This document shows, piece after piece, positions 19,518 through 27,676 of a stretch of DNA of 64,000 nt; position 1 is the stretch's first letter; the number at the start of each line of letters is the position of its first letter. Location: assembly GCA_963791545.1 (NCBI GenBank), contig CAWBSR010000015.1, forward strand, positions 62,001 through 126,000. The letters are read 5' to 3'. Below the pieces are notes generated by a model. That model did no database searches. It was not told the origin of the DNA and saw only the letters and a list, made by a program, of their open reading frames with translations. A program made the translations under genes and the position numbers. The stretch comes from JALYXV01 sp963791545. GTDB lineage: Bacteria > Actinomycetota > Acidimicrobiia > Acidimicrobiales > Palsa-688.

Positions 19518-19636
19518 GCCCCAGGCCGGCGATGGCGTCGACCGGGTCGAGGGCGCCCGCGAATCCGGCCATCAGGGGCGAGTCCATCGCTGCCTTCGCC
19601 TGCGCCAGGTTGACCTGGACGAGGTGATCCGTTCCC
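19516..19636 (-). pseudogene. DUF3291 gene remnant (N-terminal fragment)
   Basis: On the minus strand the segment reads DHLVQVNLAQAKAAMDSP followed by LMAGFAGALDPVDAIAG, which matches the conserved N-terminus of DUF3291 monooxygenase-like proteins (HLAQVNIxxxxxPLDxP...FxxALDPVNAxAD). The rest of the domain (about 100 residues) is missing: the frame runs directly into the antisense of the kinase 3' end. No good start codon or ribosome binding site precedes it. It is best read as the relic of a gene deleted at this junction. Confidence 0.55.
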
Positions 19637-19756
19637 CTCGATAACGGCCGGTCGTAACGGTACCCGGGCCGCGCGCCGCCAGTGTTTCGGGCGGGGCCTC
19701 CTGGCACCGTCCTCCAGCGCCGCGCCAGCGCCGGAGCCCCTCTATTCTGGCCGTGC

Positions 19757-20929
19757 TTGCCTCATTTCGCAGACTTCCAACTGGAATTGCTGCTGGCCGG
19801 TGTGGGTGGCGACAGGCCGCCGTTCCCCGTCAGCTTCGACGGCCTGGAAGCCGCGGCCCGGGAGGCGATGAGCCCCGAGGCGTTCGCCTACGTGGCTGGT
19901 TCCGCAGGCTGCGAACTGACCGCCCGGGGCAACCGGGCCGCCTTCGAGCGCTGGCAGATCGTGCCCCGGATGTTGCGCGACGTGGCGCAACGGGACCTCA
20001 GTACCGAAGTGTGCGGCACCCGACTCCCGGCCCCGGTGCTGCTGGCGCCCATCGGCGCCATCGGCATCGTCCATCCCGAAGGGGAGCTGGCCGTCGCCCG
20101 GGCCGCCGCCGAGGTGGGGCTGCCCATGGTGCTGACCAACATGGCCGGCTATCCCATGGAAGCGGTGGCGGCCGCGCTGGCGGACACCACCCCGGGAGGC
20201 CGGGCCTGGTACCAGCTCTACTGGCCCAAGGACCGAGACGTCACCATGAGCCTGGTCCAGCGGGCGGAAGCGGCCGGCTTTGGCGCCGTGGTCGTGACCC
20301 TCGACACCTGGACCCTGGCGTGGCGGCCCCGGGACCTGGACCTCGGCTACATGCCCATGCTGCGCGGCCTCGGCCTGGCCAACTACCTAAGCGACCCCGC
20401 CTTCCGGGCCGGCCTCAACGAAACGCCCGAGGAGGACCCGATGGCTGCCATCCTCCACTGGTCGGCCATGTTCGGGAACCCCTCGCTCAGCTGGGCCGAC
20501 ATCGCCTGGCTCCGGGACCAGACGTCGCTACCAATCCTCGTCAAGGGGGTGTGCCACCCCGACGACGCCCGAGCCGCCCTCGACGCCGGCGTCGCCGGGA
20601 TCGTGGTCTCCAACCATGGTGGCCGCCAGGTCGACGGGGCCCGCCCCGCCCTCGACTGCCTCCCCGGGGTGTGCGCAGTGGCGGGGGAAGTACCGGTCCT
20701 GTTCGACTCCGGTATCCGTACCGGCGCCGACATCGTCAAGGCGCTGGCGCTCGGAGCCCGGGCGGTGCTGGTGGGCCGCCCGTACGTCTACGGCCTCGCC
20801 CTCGGTGGCGCGGACGGTGTCCGCCACGTGCTGCGCTGCCTGCTGGCGGAGTTCGACCTGACCCTGGCCCTGACCGGCCACGCCTCGGCGCACAGCCTCG
20901 ACCGCGGCGTCGTGGTTCCGGCCGCGTGA
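19757..20929 (+). CDS. FMN-dependent alpha-hydroxy acid oxidase (lactate 2-monooxygenase/LldD-like)
   Basis: 390 residues of TIM-barrel alpha-hydroxyacid oxidoreductase. It has HFADFQLELL at the N-terminus, AREAMSPEAFAYVAGSAG, PVLLAPIGAIGIVHP, WYQLYWPKDR, VVTLDTW, PILVKGV (FMN Lys), the active-site SNHGGRQVDG with catalytic His and Arg, and DSGIRTGADIVKALALGA, which binds FMN phosphate. The N-terminal region is closest to the lactate monooxygenase branch. I choose a TTG at 19757 because it gives the family N-terminus (MPHFADFQ); a GTG at 19682 would add 25 unlikely residues. The true substrate is not certain. Confidence 0.87.
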   Translation: MPHFADFQLELLLAGVGGDRPPFPVSFDGLEAAAREAMSPEAFAYVAGSAGCELTARGNRAAFERWQIVPRMLRDVAQRDLSTEVCGTRLPAPVLLAPIGAIGIVHPEGELAVARAAAEVGLPMVLTNMAGYPMEAVAAALADTTPGGRAWYQLYWPKDRDVTMSLVQRAEAAGFGAVVVTLDTWTLAWRPRDLDLGYMPMLRGLGLANYLSDPAFRAGLNETPEEDPMAAILHWSAMFGNPSLSWADIAWLRDQTSLPILVKGVCHPDDARAALDAGVAGIVVSNHGGRQVDGARPALDCLPGVCAVAGEVPVLFDSGIRTGADIVKALALGARAVLVGRPYVYGLALGGADGVRHVLRCLLAEFDLTLALTGHASAHSLDRGVVVPAA

Positions 20930-20933
20930 ACAG

Positions 20934-22256
20934 CTAGGCGGTCATCGCCCCGCCGGTGAAGATGATAAGCACCGCCGAGCCGCCCGAGACCTTCTTGGCC
21001 CGGGCCAGGACCAGGAGCCCGGCCAGGCCCGCGGAACCGGTCTCGTCCACCTCGATCCCGGTGGCGGCGTGGGCCAGCTGGTTGGCCTCCTTTAGGGCTT
21101 GTTCGGGAGCCACCACCGCCGTCCCGCCCGTCGCCAGCATGGCCCGGGCCAGTGCCAGCCAGTCGTAGGTCTCGTCGTCGAGGATGCCCCCGGCGACGCT
21201 GGCCGGCTGCGTCTCCCACGGCCACATGAACCGGCTCCGCTGGCGGGCCGCCAGGGCCACCACATCGTCGACCGATTCGCCGCCCGCGGTCCGGATCCGC
21301 ATCTTCGCCACCGCCCGCTCCAGCGGGTGGGCACTCGTTGTCTGCACCGTGTCGAAGACCGGCGGGGCCGGCCACGCCTCGAAGCCCCGGGCGCAGGCGG
21401 AGGCCAAGGCGCCACCGCCCACCTGGATGACCGCCCGGTCGAGGCCGCCGGGGAGCAGCTCCGCGACTTCCCAGGCGAGGGTCGTGGCACCCTCGATGAC
21501 CATCGCGTTGTCGGGCCCCTGGCAGCTGAAGGGGACGGCGCCGTCGGCGACCGCCTGGCGGAAGCGCCGGTAGGCGGGGTCCCCGGGCTTGCCGTCACGG
21601 GGGCACGGCACCACCTCCGCCCCCCAGCCGGTCAGCCGCCGGACTACCCGCCGGTCGGCGTCGGCAGGCACGAAGGCCGTCAGGTGCCTCCCGCCCGCCG
21701 CGGCCATGACCGAGGCGGCCAGGGCGGCGTTGCCGCAGCTGGCGATGACCAGGTCGCCGGGCACCTTGCGGTCCAGCTCCTCGAGCACCCGCAACATCAG
21801 CAGCACCCCGAACAGATGACGGCCCTTGTGGGACCCGGCCACGTTGCCGGTCTCGTCCTTGACCAGGACCCGGGCGCCCACCGCGTCGTCAAGGGTGGGA
21901 AAATGGCCGAGCGGGGTGACCCGGAAGCCCTGGCCTGCCACCCTGGCCACCGCGGCATCGAGGTCCTTGACCAGGGCCACGAACGACTGGTCATCACGGC
22001 CCGCGGCGCTCCACAGACCGTAGGAGAACAACCGGGCCCGGTACCGCAGGAACGGGTTGGGGCTCGGGGAGGTGACCAGGGGCAGCCCGGCCACCGACAG
22101 CCGGGGGACCAGCACGTGGTCGATATTGTCGTCGTGGCGGCGCCGGGGGCAGGCCCAGGGAAACGGCTCCTTGGCCTCCACCACCGTGGCGCAGCCGGTG
22201 CAGCGCAGGGTCAGGGGCGCATGGTCACGGTCAGGCGCCGACTCCGGTGCGGCCAT
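20934..22256 (-). CDS. PLP-dependent fold-type II lyase (threonine-synthase-like)
   Basis: 440 residues with a short Cys motif at the N-terminus (RCTGCATVVEAKEPFPWACP), as in threonine synthases. The PLP lysine segment is VLVKDETGNVAGSHKGRH, then VIASCGNAALA and a Gly-rich phosphate loop IQVGGGALAS, and C-terminal ETGSAGLAGL. The reaction is not predictable: threonine synthase, threonine dehydratase and diaminopropionate-type lyases share these features. ATG 22256 has GAGGAG at good spacing and lies inside the last 26 bases of the upstream PLP gene, so the two are translationally coupled. Confidence 0.83.
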   Translation of the reverse strand: MAAPESAPDRDHAPLTLRCTGCATVVEAKEPFPWACPRRRHDDNIDHVLVPRLSVAGLPLVTSPSPNPFLRYRARLFSYGLWSAAGRDDQSFVALVKDLDAAVARVAGQGFRVTPLGHFPTLDDAVGARVLVKDETGNVAGSHKGRHLFGVLLMLRVLEELDRKVPGDLVIASCGNAALAASVMAAAGGRHLTAFVPADADRRVVRRLTGWGAEVVPCPRDGKPGDPAYRRFRQAVADGAVPFSCQGPDNAMVIEGATTLAWEVAELLPGGLDRAVIQVGGGALASACARGFEAWPAPPVFDTVQTTSAHPLERAVAKMRIRTAGGESVDDVVALAARQRSRFMWPWETQPASVAGGILDDETYDWLALARAMLATGGTAVVAPEQALKEANQLAHAATGIEVDETGSAGLAGLLVLARAKKVSGGSAVLIIFTGGAMTA

Positions 22257-23709
22257 TGAACTCCTCGATCATCTCGTCCCATTGGGCCATCAGGTCCCGC
22301 AGGCCCCGCCAGAAGGCCTGGTGGCGGCGGGCCTCGAACTGGTGCAGCGGCACGCCCCGCTGTTCGACCCAGGTGAAGTAGCCCAGGTTGAAAATTCGGC
22401 GGCGGTCCACATCGGTCAACTCCAGCAGATGGTCATCGTTCACCGATCCCAGGTGCTCATCGAACACCGCCGCCGGGTCCCACCCGGGGTCGGCGTCCAC
22501 CCGGGCGGCCCGCTCGGAGTGGTACAGCTCGGCGCTGTCGGTGGCCACCGTGAGCACCACGTCGTCGGGGCCCAACTGCAGCCGTCGTGCCAGCTTGATC
22601 GACGCCAGCAGGTTGCAGATGCTCGACAGGCCCAGGTTGCCCAGCTGGGCAACCGTCTGGTGGGCAACGCCGAGGTGATCCTCGAGGTAGGCCGCCCCTT
22701 TTCCCACATTGAAGAGCACATCGAGGGCGTCGGTGGCCCGGTCGGAGACGGCGACGGCCACGTCGTTGTTGGTCACGTTGTGGATCAGGGGGATGTGCTT
22801 GTCGCCGATCCCCTGGATGTTGTGCTCGCCGAAGCCGTTGTACAGCATGGTGGGGCACTCCAGCGCCTCGACGGCCACGGTCAGGGAGCCGTAGCGCTCC
22901 TTCAGGTAGTCGCCCGCGCCGATGGTGCCGGCCGAGCCGGTGGCGGCGACGAAGGCGGCCAGCCGAGCCCCGGGGCGCGTCGTCCCGAGGTCGTCGAACA
23001 CCCGGGCCGCTGCCTGGCCGGTGGCCTGGTAGTGGACCAGGTGGTTGGCGAACTGGCTGAACTGGTTGAAGACCACATTGGCGGGGTCGAGGGCCAACTC
23101 GTCGCACGCCTCGTAGATCTCCCGCACATTGCTCTCCGAGCCCGGGGTGCGGATGATGTCGGCGGGGTCGGCGACCCAGGCGTCCAGCCACGCGAATCGG
23201 GCCCGGCTCATGTTCTCGGGGAGCACTGCGATGCCCCGGCAGCCCATGAGCCTGGAGATGGCGACGCCGCCCCGGGCGTAGTTGCCGGTGGACGGCCATA
23301 CCGCCCGCTGCCAGGTCGGGTCGAACTGGCCGGTCACGATCTGGGGGGCTAGGCAGGCGTAGGCGGCCAGCACCTTGTGGGCCCCGATGAGCGGAAAGCG
23401 GTTTCCGAGCAGGGCCACGATGGGCGCCTCGACGCCGGTCAGCTCGGGCGGGAGAATGAGGTAGTCGGGGACCGGGGTCAGGCCCGGGCGGGGGTCGAGG
23501 CCCCGGTTGTGCCAGTGGACCCGCCACAGGTTGCGGGGGTCGGCGGCGTTGCGGTCGACGTCGGCCAGGGCGGCCTGGGTGGCGGCGGGGATGGTCGCCG
23601 GGTCGGCCAGTTGGGCGAAGGTGGGCAGGGCGATGCGCTGCTCCCGGAACCGGGTGACGGCGTGTTGGTAGGCGCCGGCGTCGACGACCTGGGTGGCGGA
23701 GGAGGGCAC
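22231..23709 (-). CDS. PLP-dependent fold-type II enzyme (cysteine-synthase-like superfamily)
   Basis: About 492 residues. The PLP lysine is in FPLIGAHKVLAAYACL, with STGNYARGGVAISRLMGC and VAATGSAGTIGAGDYL as phosphate-binding turns, and a C-terminal helical part (WVEQRGVPLHQFEARRHQ). It resembles large COG0031-type proteins of unknown reaction and is clearly distant from its 440-residue partner downstream. GTG 23709 is chosen over a TTG two codons earlier. The overlap suggests the two fold-type II enzymes act in one pathway or as a heteromer. Confidence 0.82.
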   Translation of the reverse strand: MPSSATQVVDAGAYQHAVTRFREQRIALPTFAQLADPATIPAATQAALADVDRNAADPRNLWRVHWHNRGLDPRPGLTPVPDYLILPPELTGVEAPIVALLGNRFPLIGAHKVLAAYACLAPQIVTGQFDPTWQRAVWPSTGNYARGGVAISRLMGCRGIAVLPENMSRARFAWLDAWVADPADIIRTPGSESNVREIYEACDELALDPANVVFNQFSQFANHLVHYQATGQAAARVFDDLGTTRPGARLAAFVAATGSAGTIGAGDYLKERYGSLTVAVEALECPTMLYNGFGEHNIQGIGDKHIPLIHNVTNNDVAVAVSDRATDALDVLFNVGKGAAYLEDHLGVAHQTVAQLGNLGLSSICNLLASIKLARRLQLGPDDVVLTVATDSAELYHSERAARVDADPGWDPAAVFDEHLGSVNDDHLLELTDVDRRRIFNLGYFTWVEQRGVPLHQFEARRHQAFWRGLRDLMAQWDEMIEEFNGRTGVGA

Positions 23710-23737
23710 CCGCAAAGAGTACGGCCGATGCCGGAGA

Positions 23738-24265
23738 TCAGACGGGTTCGGGATGGAGGGGCTCGGGGTGGAGGGGCTCGGGTACCCAGACGGGGTCTTC
23801 GGTCGACCAGGGAAAGTTGATCCACTTGTCGGTGCGCTTGAACACGTACTCGCAGTCGATCACGGACTGGGGCTTCTGGTAGAGCACGGCGCAACGGGCC
23901 TCGCTGACGTGGGCCTCGATGACCCGGTGGACCAGCTCCAGGGTCCGGCCGGTGTCGGCCACGTCGTCGGCGACCAGCACCTTCAGCCCCGTGATGTCGA
24001 CCACGTCGAGCATGGGCGGCAGCATGACCGGGACCTCGATGCGCTTATCGACGCCGGTGTAGAACTCGACGTTGAGGGCGAAGCAGTTCTTCACCGACAG
24101 CGCGTAGGCCAGCGCCCCGGCGACCGCCAGGCCACCCCGGGCGATGGCCAGCACCAGGTCGGGCCGGAAACCGCTTTCGGCCACCTGCTGGGCCAGGCGG
24201 CGGCTGGCCTCGCCGAAGCCGGCCCACGTCATGACCTCCCGATCCGGGCTGTGCGAGGCTTCCAT
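23738..24265 (-). CDS. Purine-type phosphoribosyltransferase
   Basis: 175 residues with a type I PRTase core: LAIARGGLAVAGALAYAL and the PRPP loop VLVADDVADTGRTL, then VLYQKP and KWINFPW, close to hypoxanthine/xanthine-guanine phosphoribosyltransferases. It would convert a purine base and PRPP to a nucleotide. The C-terminus ends in a short EPLHP repeat. It is transcribed divergently from the secreted protein at 24337 and lies about 30 bases upstream of the PLP pair on the same strand. Exact base specificity is unknown. Confidence 0.85.
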   Translation of the reverse strand: MEASHSPDREVMTWAGFGEASRRLAQQVAESGFRPDLVLAIARGGLAVAGALAYALSVKNCFALNVEFYTGVDKRIEVPVMLPPMLDVVDITGLKVLVADDVADTGRTLELVHRVIEAHVSEARCAVLYQKPQSVIDCEYVFKRTDKWINFPWSTEDPVWVPEPLHPEPLHPEPV

Positions 24266-24336
24266 GGAAGAAAAGTAGTCCCGTCCGCCCTACTGCGTCG
24301 TAGCCTCGGCGGGGACTGCGGCAAGGAAGGGGCACC

Positions 24337-26574
24337 GTGGGGCGCATCAGGCGGATGGTCGCGATCGCGATCGTCGCCGTCGTAACCGCGACGACGGGGG
24401 TCGGAATGGGGGTAGGGGCGATCGCGGCGGCGGCGGGCACCAATGTGGTGGCCAACGGTGACTTCGAGACGGGAACCTTCAGCGGCTGGACGAGCGCGGG
24501 CGCCGCGGCGGTGGTGGGCAGCGGCCACTCCGGCAGCTTCGGCGCCCGCCTCGGTGGCGGGGCCGTCGCCAGCGCCAACAGCTCCCTCGAGCAGGTCGTG
24601 ACGGTGCCCGTCAACGCCACGTTGAGCTTCTGGTACCAGCCCCACTGCTCCGGCACCTTGGCCCGCGACCAGGAGCAGATGCAGTTGCGCACCGTCACCG
24701 GGGCGACGCTGGTGAGGGTTCTCAATGTCTGTTCCAACTCCGGGCAGTGGACCAAGGTCAGCCGAAGCCTGGCGCCCTACCGGAACATGACGGTGCAGCT
24801 GTGGTTCAACAACCACGACGACAACCTTCCGGGCACCACGACGTTCACGTTGTTCGACGAAGTGTCGCTGACCGGGCCGCTGGCAGCCAACGACTTCTCC
24901 ATCAGCGCCAGCCCGGGAAGCGTCACCGTGGCGGCGGCGTCGAGTGGCACCAGCACCATCTCGACCGCGGTGACGAGCGGCACCGCCCAGTCGGTGTCGT
25001 TGAGCGCCGGCGGCCTCCCTGCCGGGGCGTCGGCCTCCTTCAACCCGGCCAGCGTGGTGGCCGGGGGGACCTCGACGTTGACCCTGACGACCTCGGCGTC
25101 CACCCCGGCGGGGACGTCGACCATAACAGTCACCGGGACCGGGGCGTCGGCCACCCATGCCACCACGGTGTCGCTCACCGTGCCCGGTGCCCCGCCGCCG
25201 GGGCTGGTCCCGCTGAGCCATGACGGGTTCACCGACCCGGCCAGTCAGCACGCCACCCAGGTGGAGCCCGACACCCTCTCCCACGGCGCGACGCTGGTCT
25301 CCGCCTTCCAGGTGGGCCGGTTCAGCAACGGAGGGTCCGACGACATCGGCTGGGCCACGAGCACCGACAACGGCCGCACTTGGAGCCAGGGCCTCCTGCC
25401 CGGGCTCACCATCCCCGGCGGTGGGGGGACCTGGGCCCGGGCCAGTGACCCCTCGGTCGCCTATGACGCCAAGCACGGAGTGTGGCTGATTGCCAGCCTG
25501 ATCCTCGACTCCTCGGGCACCGGCCGGGGGGTGGCTGTCAACCAGTCAGCCGATGGGCTCACCTGGTCGGCCTCGGTGAACGCCGTCACCAGTGCCAGCG
25601 CCTACCTCGACAAGGACTGGATCGTCTGTGACGGCACCGTGGCCAGCCCCAACTACGGCCACTGCTACGTCGAATACGACAACAACTCGGCCGGCAACCT
25701 CATCGGGATGATCACCTCGACCGATGGCGGCCTGACGTGGTCGGCGCCGCTGGCGACCGCCGACTCCGCCCACGGCCTGGGTGGCCAACCCCTGGTCCAG
25801 CCCAACGGCACCGTGGTCGTTCCCTACCTGGCCGACGGCGCCGGCCAGATCCGTTCGTTCGCCTCGACCAACGGGGGGACCAGTTGGGCGTCGAGTGTGC
25901 TCATCGCCACTTCGAGCCCTCACGTCGTGGCTGCCGGCATGCGGACATCGGCGCTCCCGTCGGCCGAGATCGACGCCGGGGGAACGGTGTACGTCGCCTG
26001 GCAGGACTGCCGGTTCCGTTCCGGATGCTCGGCCAACGACATCGTCCTGGCTTCGTCCAGCGACGCAACGGTGTGGTCGGCGGTGCGGCGGGTCCCGATC
26101 GACGCCGCCACCAGCGGTGTCGACCACTTCATCCCCGGGCTGGCGGTGGACCGCAGCACCAGCGGCGGGTCCGCCCACCTGGGGCTGTACTACTACTACT
26201 ACCCGAGCGCCGCCTGCTCCCGGACCAGTTGCCAGTTGGACGTGGGTTTCGTTTCCTCCGGCGATGGGGGCGTCACCTGGAGCGCCGGAAGCCAGGTGGC
26301 GGGGCCCATGAGCATCGGGCAGATCGCCTCGACGACCGAAGGAGCCATGGTGGGCGACTACATGTCGGCATCGTTTGTGAACGGCCGGGCCTACCCGGCG
26401 TTCGCAGTCGGCGGCCTGCCGTCGGGCAGCACCTACAACGAGTCGATGTTCACCGTGGCCGGCGGACTGGCGGCGAGGGGCGGCGCGGTGCCCGCCGACG
26501 TGTGGTCGGCGGCCGCCCCGGGGATAGTTGTGGGCGCCCGGCCCCCGGGCGGGCCGCCGCCGTCCTCGTCCTGA
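24337..26574 (+). CDS. Secreted multi-domain protein with CBM-like and sialidase-like (Asp-box/BNR) domains
   Basis: 745 residues from GTG 24337 with AAGGAAGGGG upstream. A signal peptide (about 1-34) is followed by a jelly-roll CBM-like domain starting VVANGDFETGTFSGW, then an Ig-like Ser/Thr-rich domain (FSISASPGSVTVAAASSGT), and from about residue 290 a sialidase-like propeller with several Asp-box motifs (STDNGRTWS, SADGLTWS, STDGGLTWS, STNGGTSW, SGDGGVTWS). No sialidase Arg triad is obvious, so an enzymatic role is doubtful. It ends in a Pro/Ser tail without an anchor and is probably an extracellular binding protein. Confidence 0.87.
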   Translation: MGRIRRMVAIAIVAVVTATTGVGMGVGAIAAAAGTNVVANGDFETGTFSGWTSAGAAAVVGSGHSGSFGARLGGGAVASANSSLEQVVTVPVNATLSFWYQPHCSGTLARDQEQMQLRTVTGATLVRVLNVCSNSGQWTKVSRSLAPYRNMTVQLWFNNHDDNLPGTTTFTLFDEVSLTGPLAANDFSISASPGSVTVAAASSGTSTISTAVTSGTAQSVSLSAGGLPAGASASFNPASVVAGGTSTLTLTTSASTPAGTSTITVTGTGASATHATTVSLTVPGAPPPGLVPLSHDGFTDPASQHATQVEPDTLSHGATLVSAFQVGRFSNGGSDDIGWATSTDNGRTWSQGLLPGLTIPGGGGTWARASDPSVAYDAKHGVWLIASLILDSSGTGRGVAVNQSADGLTWSASVNAVTSASAYLDKDWIVCDGTVASPNYGHCYVEYDNNSAGNLIGMITSTDGGLTWSAPLATADSAHGLGGQPLVQPNGTVVVPYLADGAGQIRSFASTNGGTSWASSVLIATSSPHVVAAGMRTSALPSAEIDAGGTVYVAWQDCRFRSGCSANDIVLASSSDATVWSAVRRVPIDAATSGVDHFIPGLAVDRSTSGGSAHLGLYYYYYPSAACSRTSCQLDVGFVSSGDGGVTWSAGSQVAGPMSIGQIASTTEGAMVGDYMSASFVNGRAYPAFAVGGLPSGSTYNESMFTVAGGLAARGGAVPADVWSAAAPGIVVGARPPGGPPPSSS

Positions 26575-26617
26575 GCCATCCCGGCCCGACCAAGGGCACC
26601 GGATCCAATGTTGTGCC

Positions 26618-27676
26618 TCACGGTGACTTTGGCTCGTTGGTCCCCCCAGGTGGGCCTACCGGGTCCGGGCGGATGAGGTTGATGTCCCACAGGACCCTTT
26701 CGAGAAGGGCGCCGGCCTCGATGGCGCCGTAACGCAGCGGCCGATCAGGCGTGACGCAACTCGGGAGGGGGCTCAGGACGAACCAGGGGGCCGGGTGGCA
26801 GAACTGGACCACCGAGTAGCGGTCGCCGGTCGGCGCGCCCGGGCCGTCGCCCTCACCGGAGCCGTCACCGCGGTCGCCTCCCGGCGCCGCCACCCGGTGG
26901 ACGCCGGCTGGGATCAGCCCGTTGGTGAGCCGCTCCAGCATGATCCCGCTGTTCATGATGACCTTGCCGGGCGGGGCGTCCACGTCGGCCCAGCCGTCGG
27001 GGGTCAACAACTGCAGCCCGGGCCCACTGGCCCTCGGGAGGGCGGTGACGAGGTTGATATCGGTGTGGGGGGCCGCCCAGATGTGGCCGGGCGCGGGGGC
27101 GGTGGTCATAGGTGGATAGTGGATGGCCCGGGTCAGGTTGGAGCCGTCCGCCAGCAGGTCGTCGAAAAACGTCTCGTGGCAGCCGAGCCCGACCGCCACG
27201 ATGCGCAGGAAACGGCGCTGGATGTCGTGGACCCGCCGGTGGAAGGTCCGCAGCACCTCGGCGATGCCGGGCACGTCGGCCTCGGGCAGGACCTGGTCGT
27301 GGTAGTGGTTCGGGTACCGCCGCCGGAGGGGATGGGCCGGGGAGAGGTCGCTGCCCCAGTTGAGCATCTCCTTCCAGTCGGCCTGATCGGCGCCCGCCGC
27401 GGTTTCCACCAGCAGCCCGGTGTAACCAGTCTGGCCGTGGCTCTCGGGCGCCGACCAACGGGCCTTGACCTCCGCCGGCAGGGCGAAGAAGGTCGCCAGC
27501 ATCGCGTAGGCCTCGTCCAGCAGCCCCTCGGGCACGTCGTGGGAGGTGTACACGAAGCCGGTGCCCAGGCTGCGGAGGACTCCGTCGACCACTGCCCGGC
27601 GGCCGGCGGGGCCGGCGCCTTCGAAGGCCAGCAGGTCGACGTCGAGGATCTCCGAGGCCGCGATGGCGCCGCTCAC
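26618..27676 (-). CDS. Isopenicillin-N-synthase-like 2-oxoglutarate/Fe(II) oxygenase
   Basis: 352 residues of the COG3491 type. The DIOX_N-like half has GRRAVVDGVLRSLGTGFVYT and FFALPAEVKARW; the jelly-roll has iron ligands in AAPHTDINLVTAL (His-x-Asp) and a distal His in PAGVHRVAAP, plus an Arg-x-Ser-type RYSVVQF that should hold 2-oxoglutarate. A Gly/Asp-rich insert separates the distal His from RYS. GTG 27676 overlaps the stop of the molybdenum hydroxylase large subunit (GTGA), so it is made with that enzyme. I infer a purine or heterocycle hydroxylation role. Confidence 0.86.
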   Translation of the reverse strand: MSGAIAASEILDVDLLAFEGAGPAGRRAVVDGVLRSLGTGFVYTSHDVPEGLLDEAYAMLATFFALPAEVKARWSAPESHGQTGYTGLLVETAAGADQADWKEMLNWGSDLSPAHPLRRRYPNHYHDQVLPEADVPGIAEVLRTFHRRVHDIQRRFLRIVAVGLGCHETFFDDLLADGSNLTRAIHYPPMTTAPAPGHIWAAPHTDINLVTALPRASGPGLQLLTPDGWADVDAPPGKVIMNSGIMLERLTNGLIPAGVHRVAAPGGDRGDGSGEGDGPGAPTGDRYSVVQFCHPAPWFVLSPLPSCVTPDRPLRYGAIEAGALLERVLWDINLIRPDPVGPPGGTNEPKSP

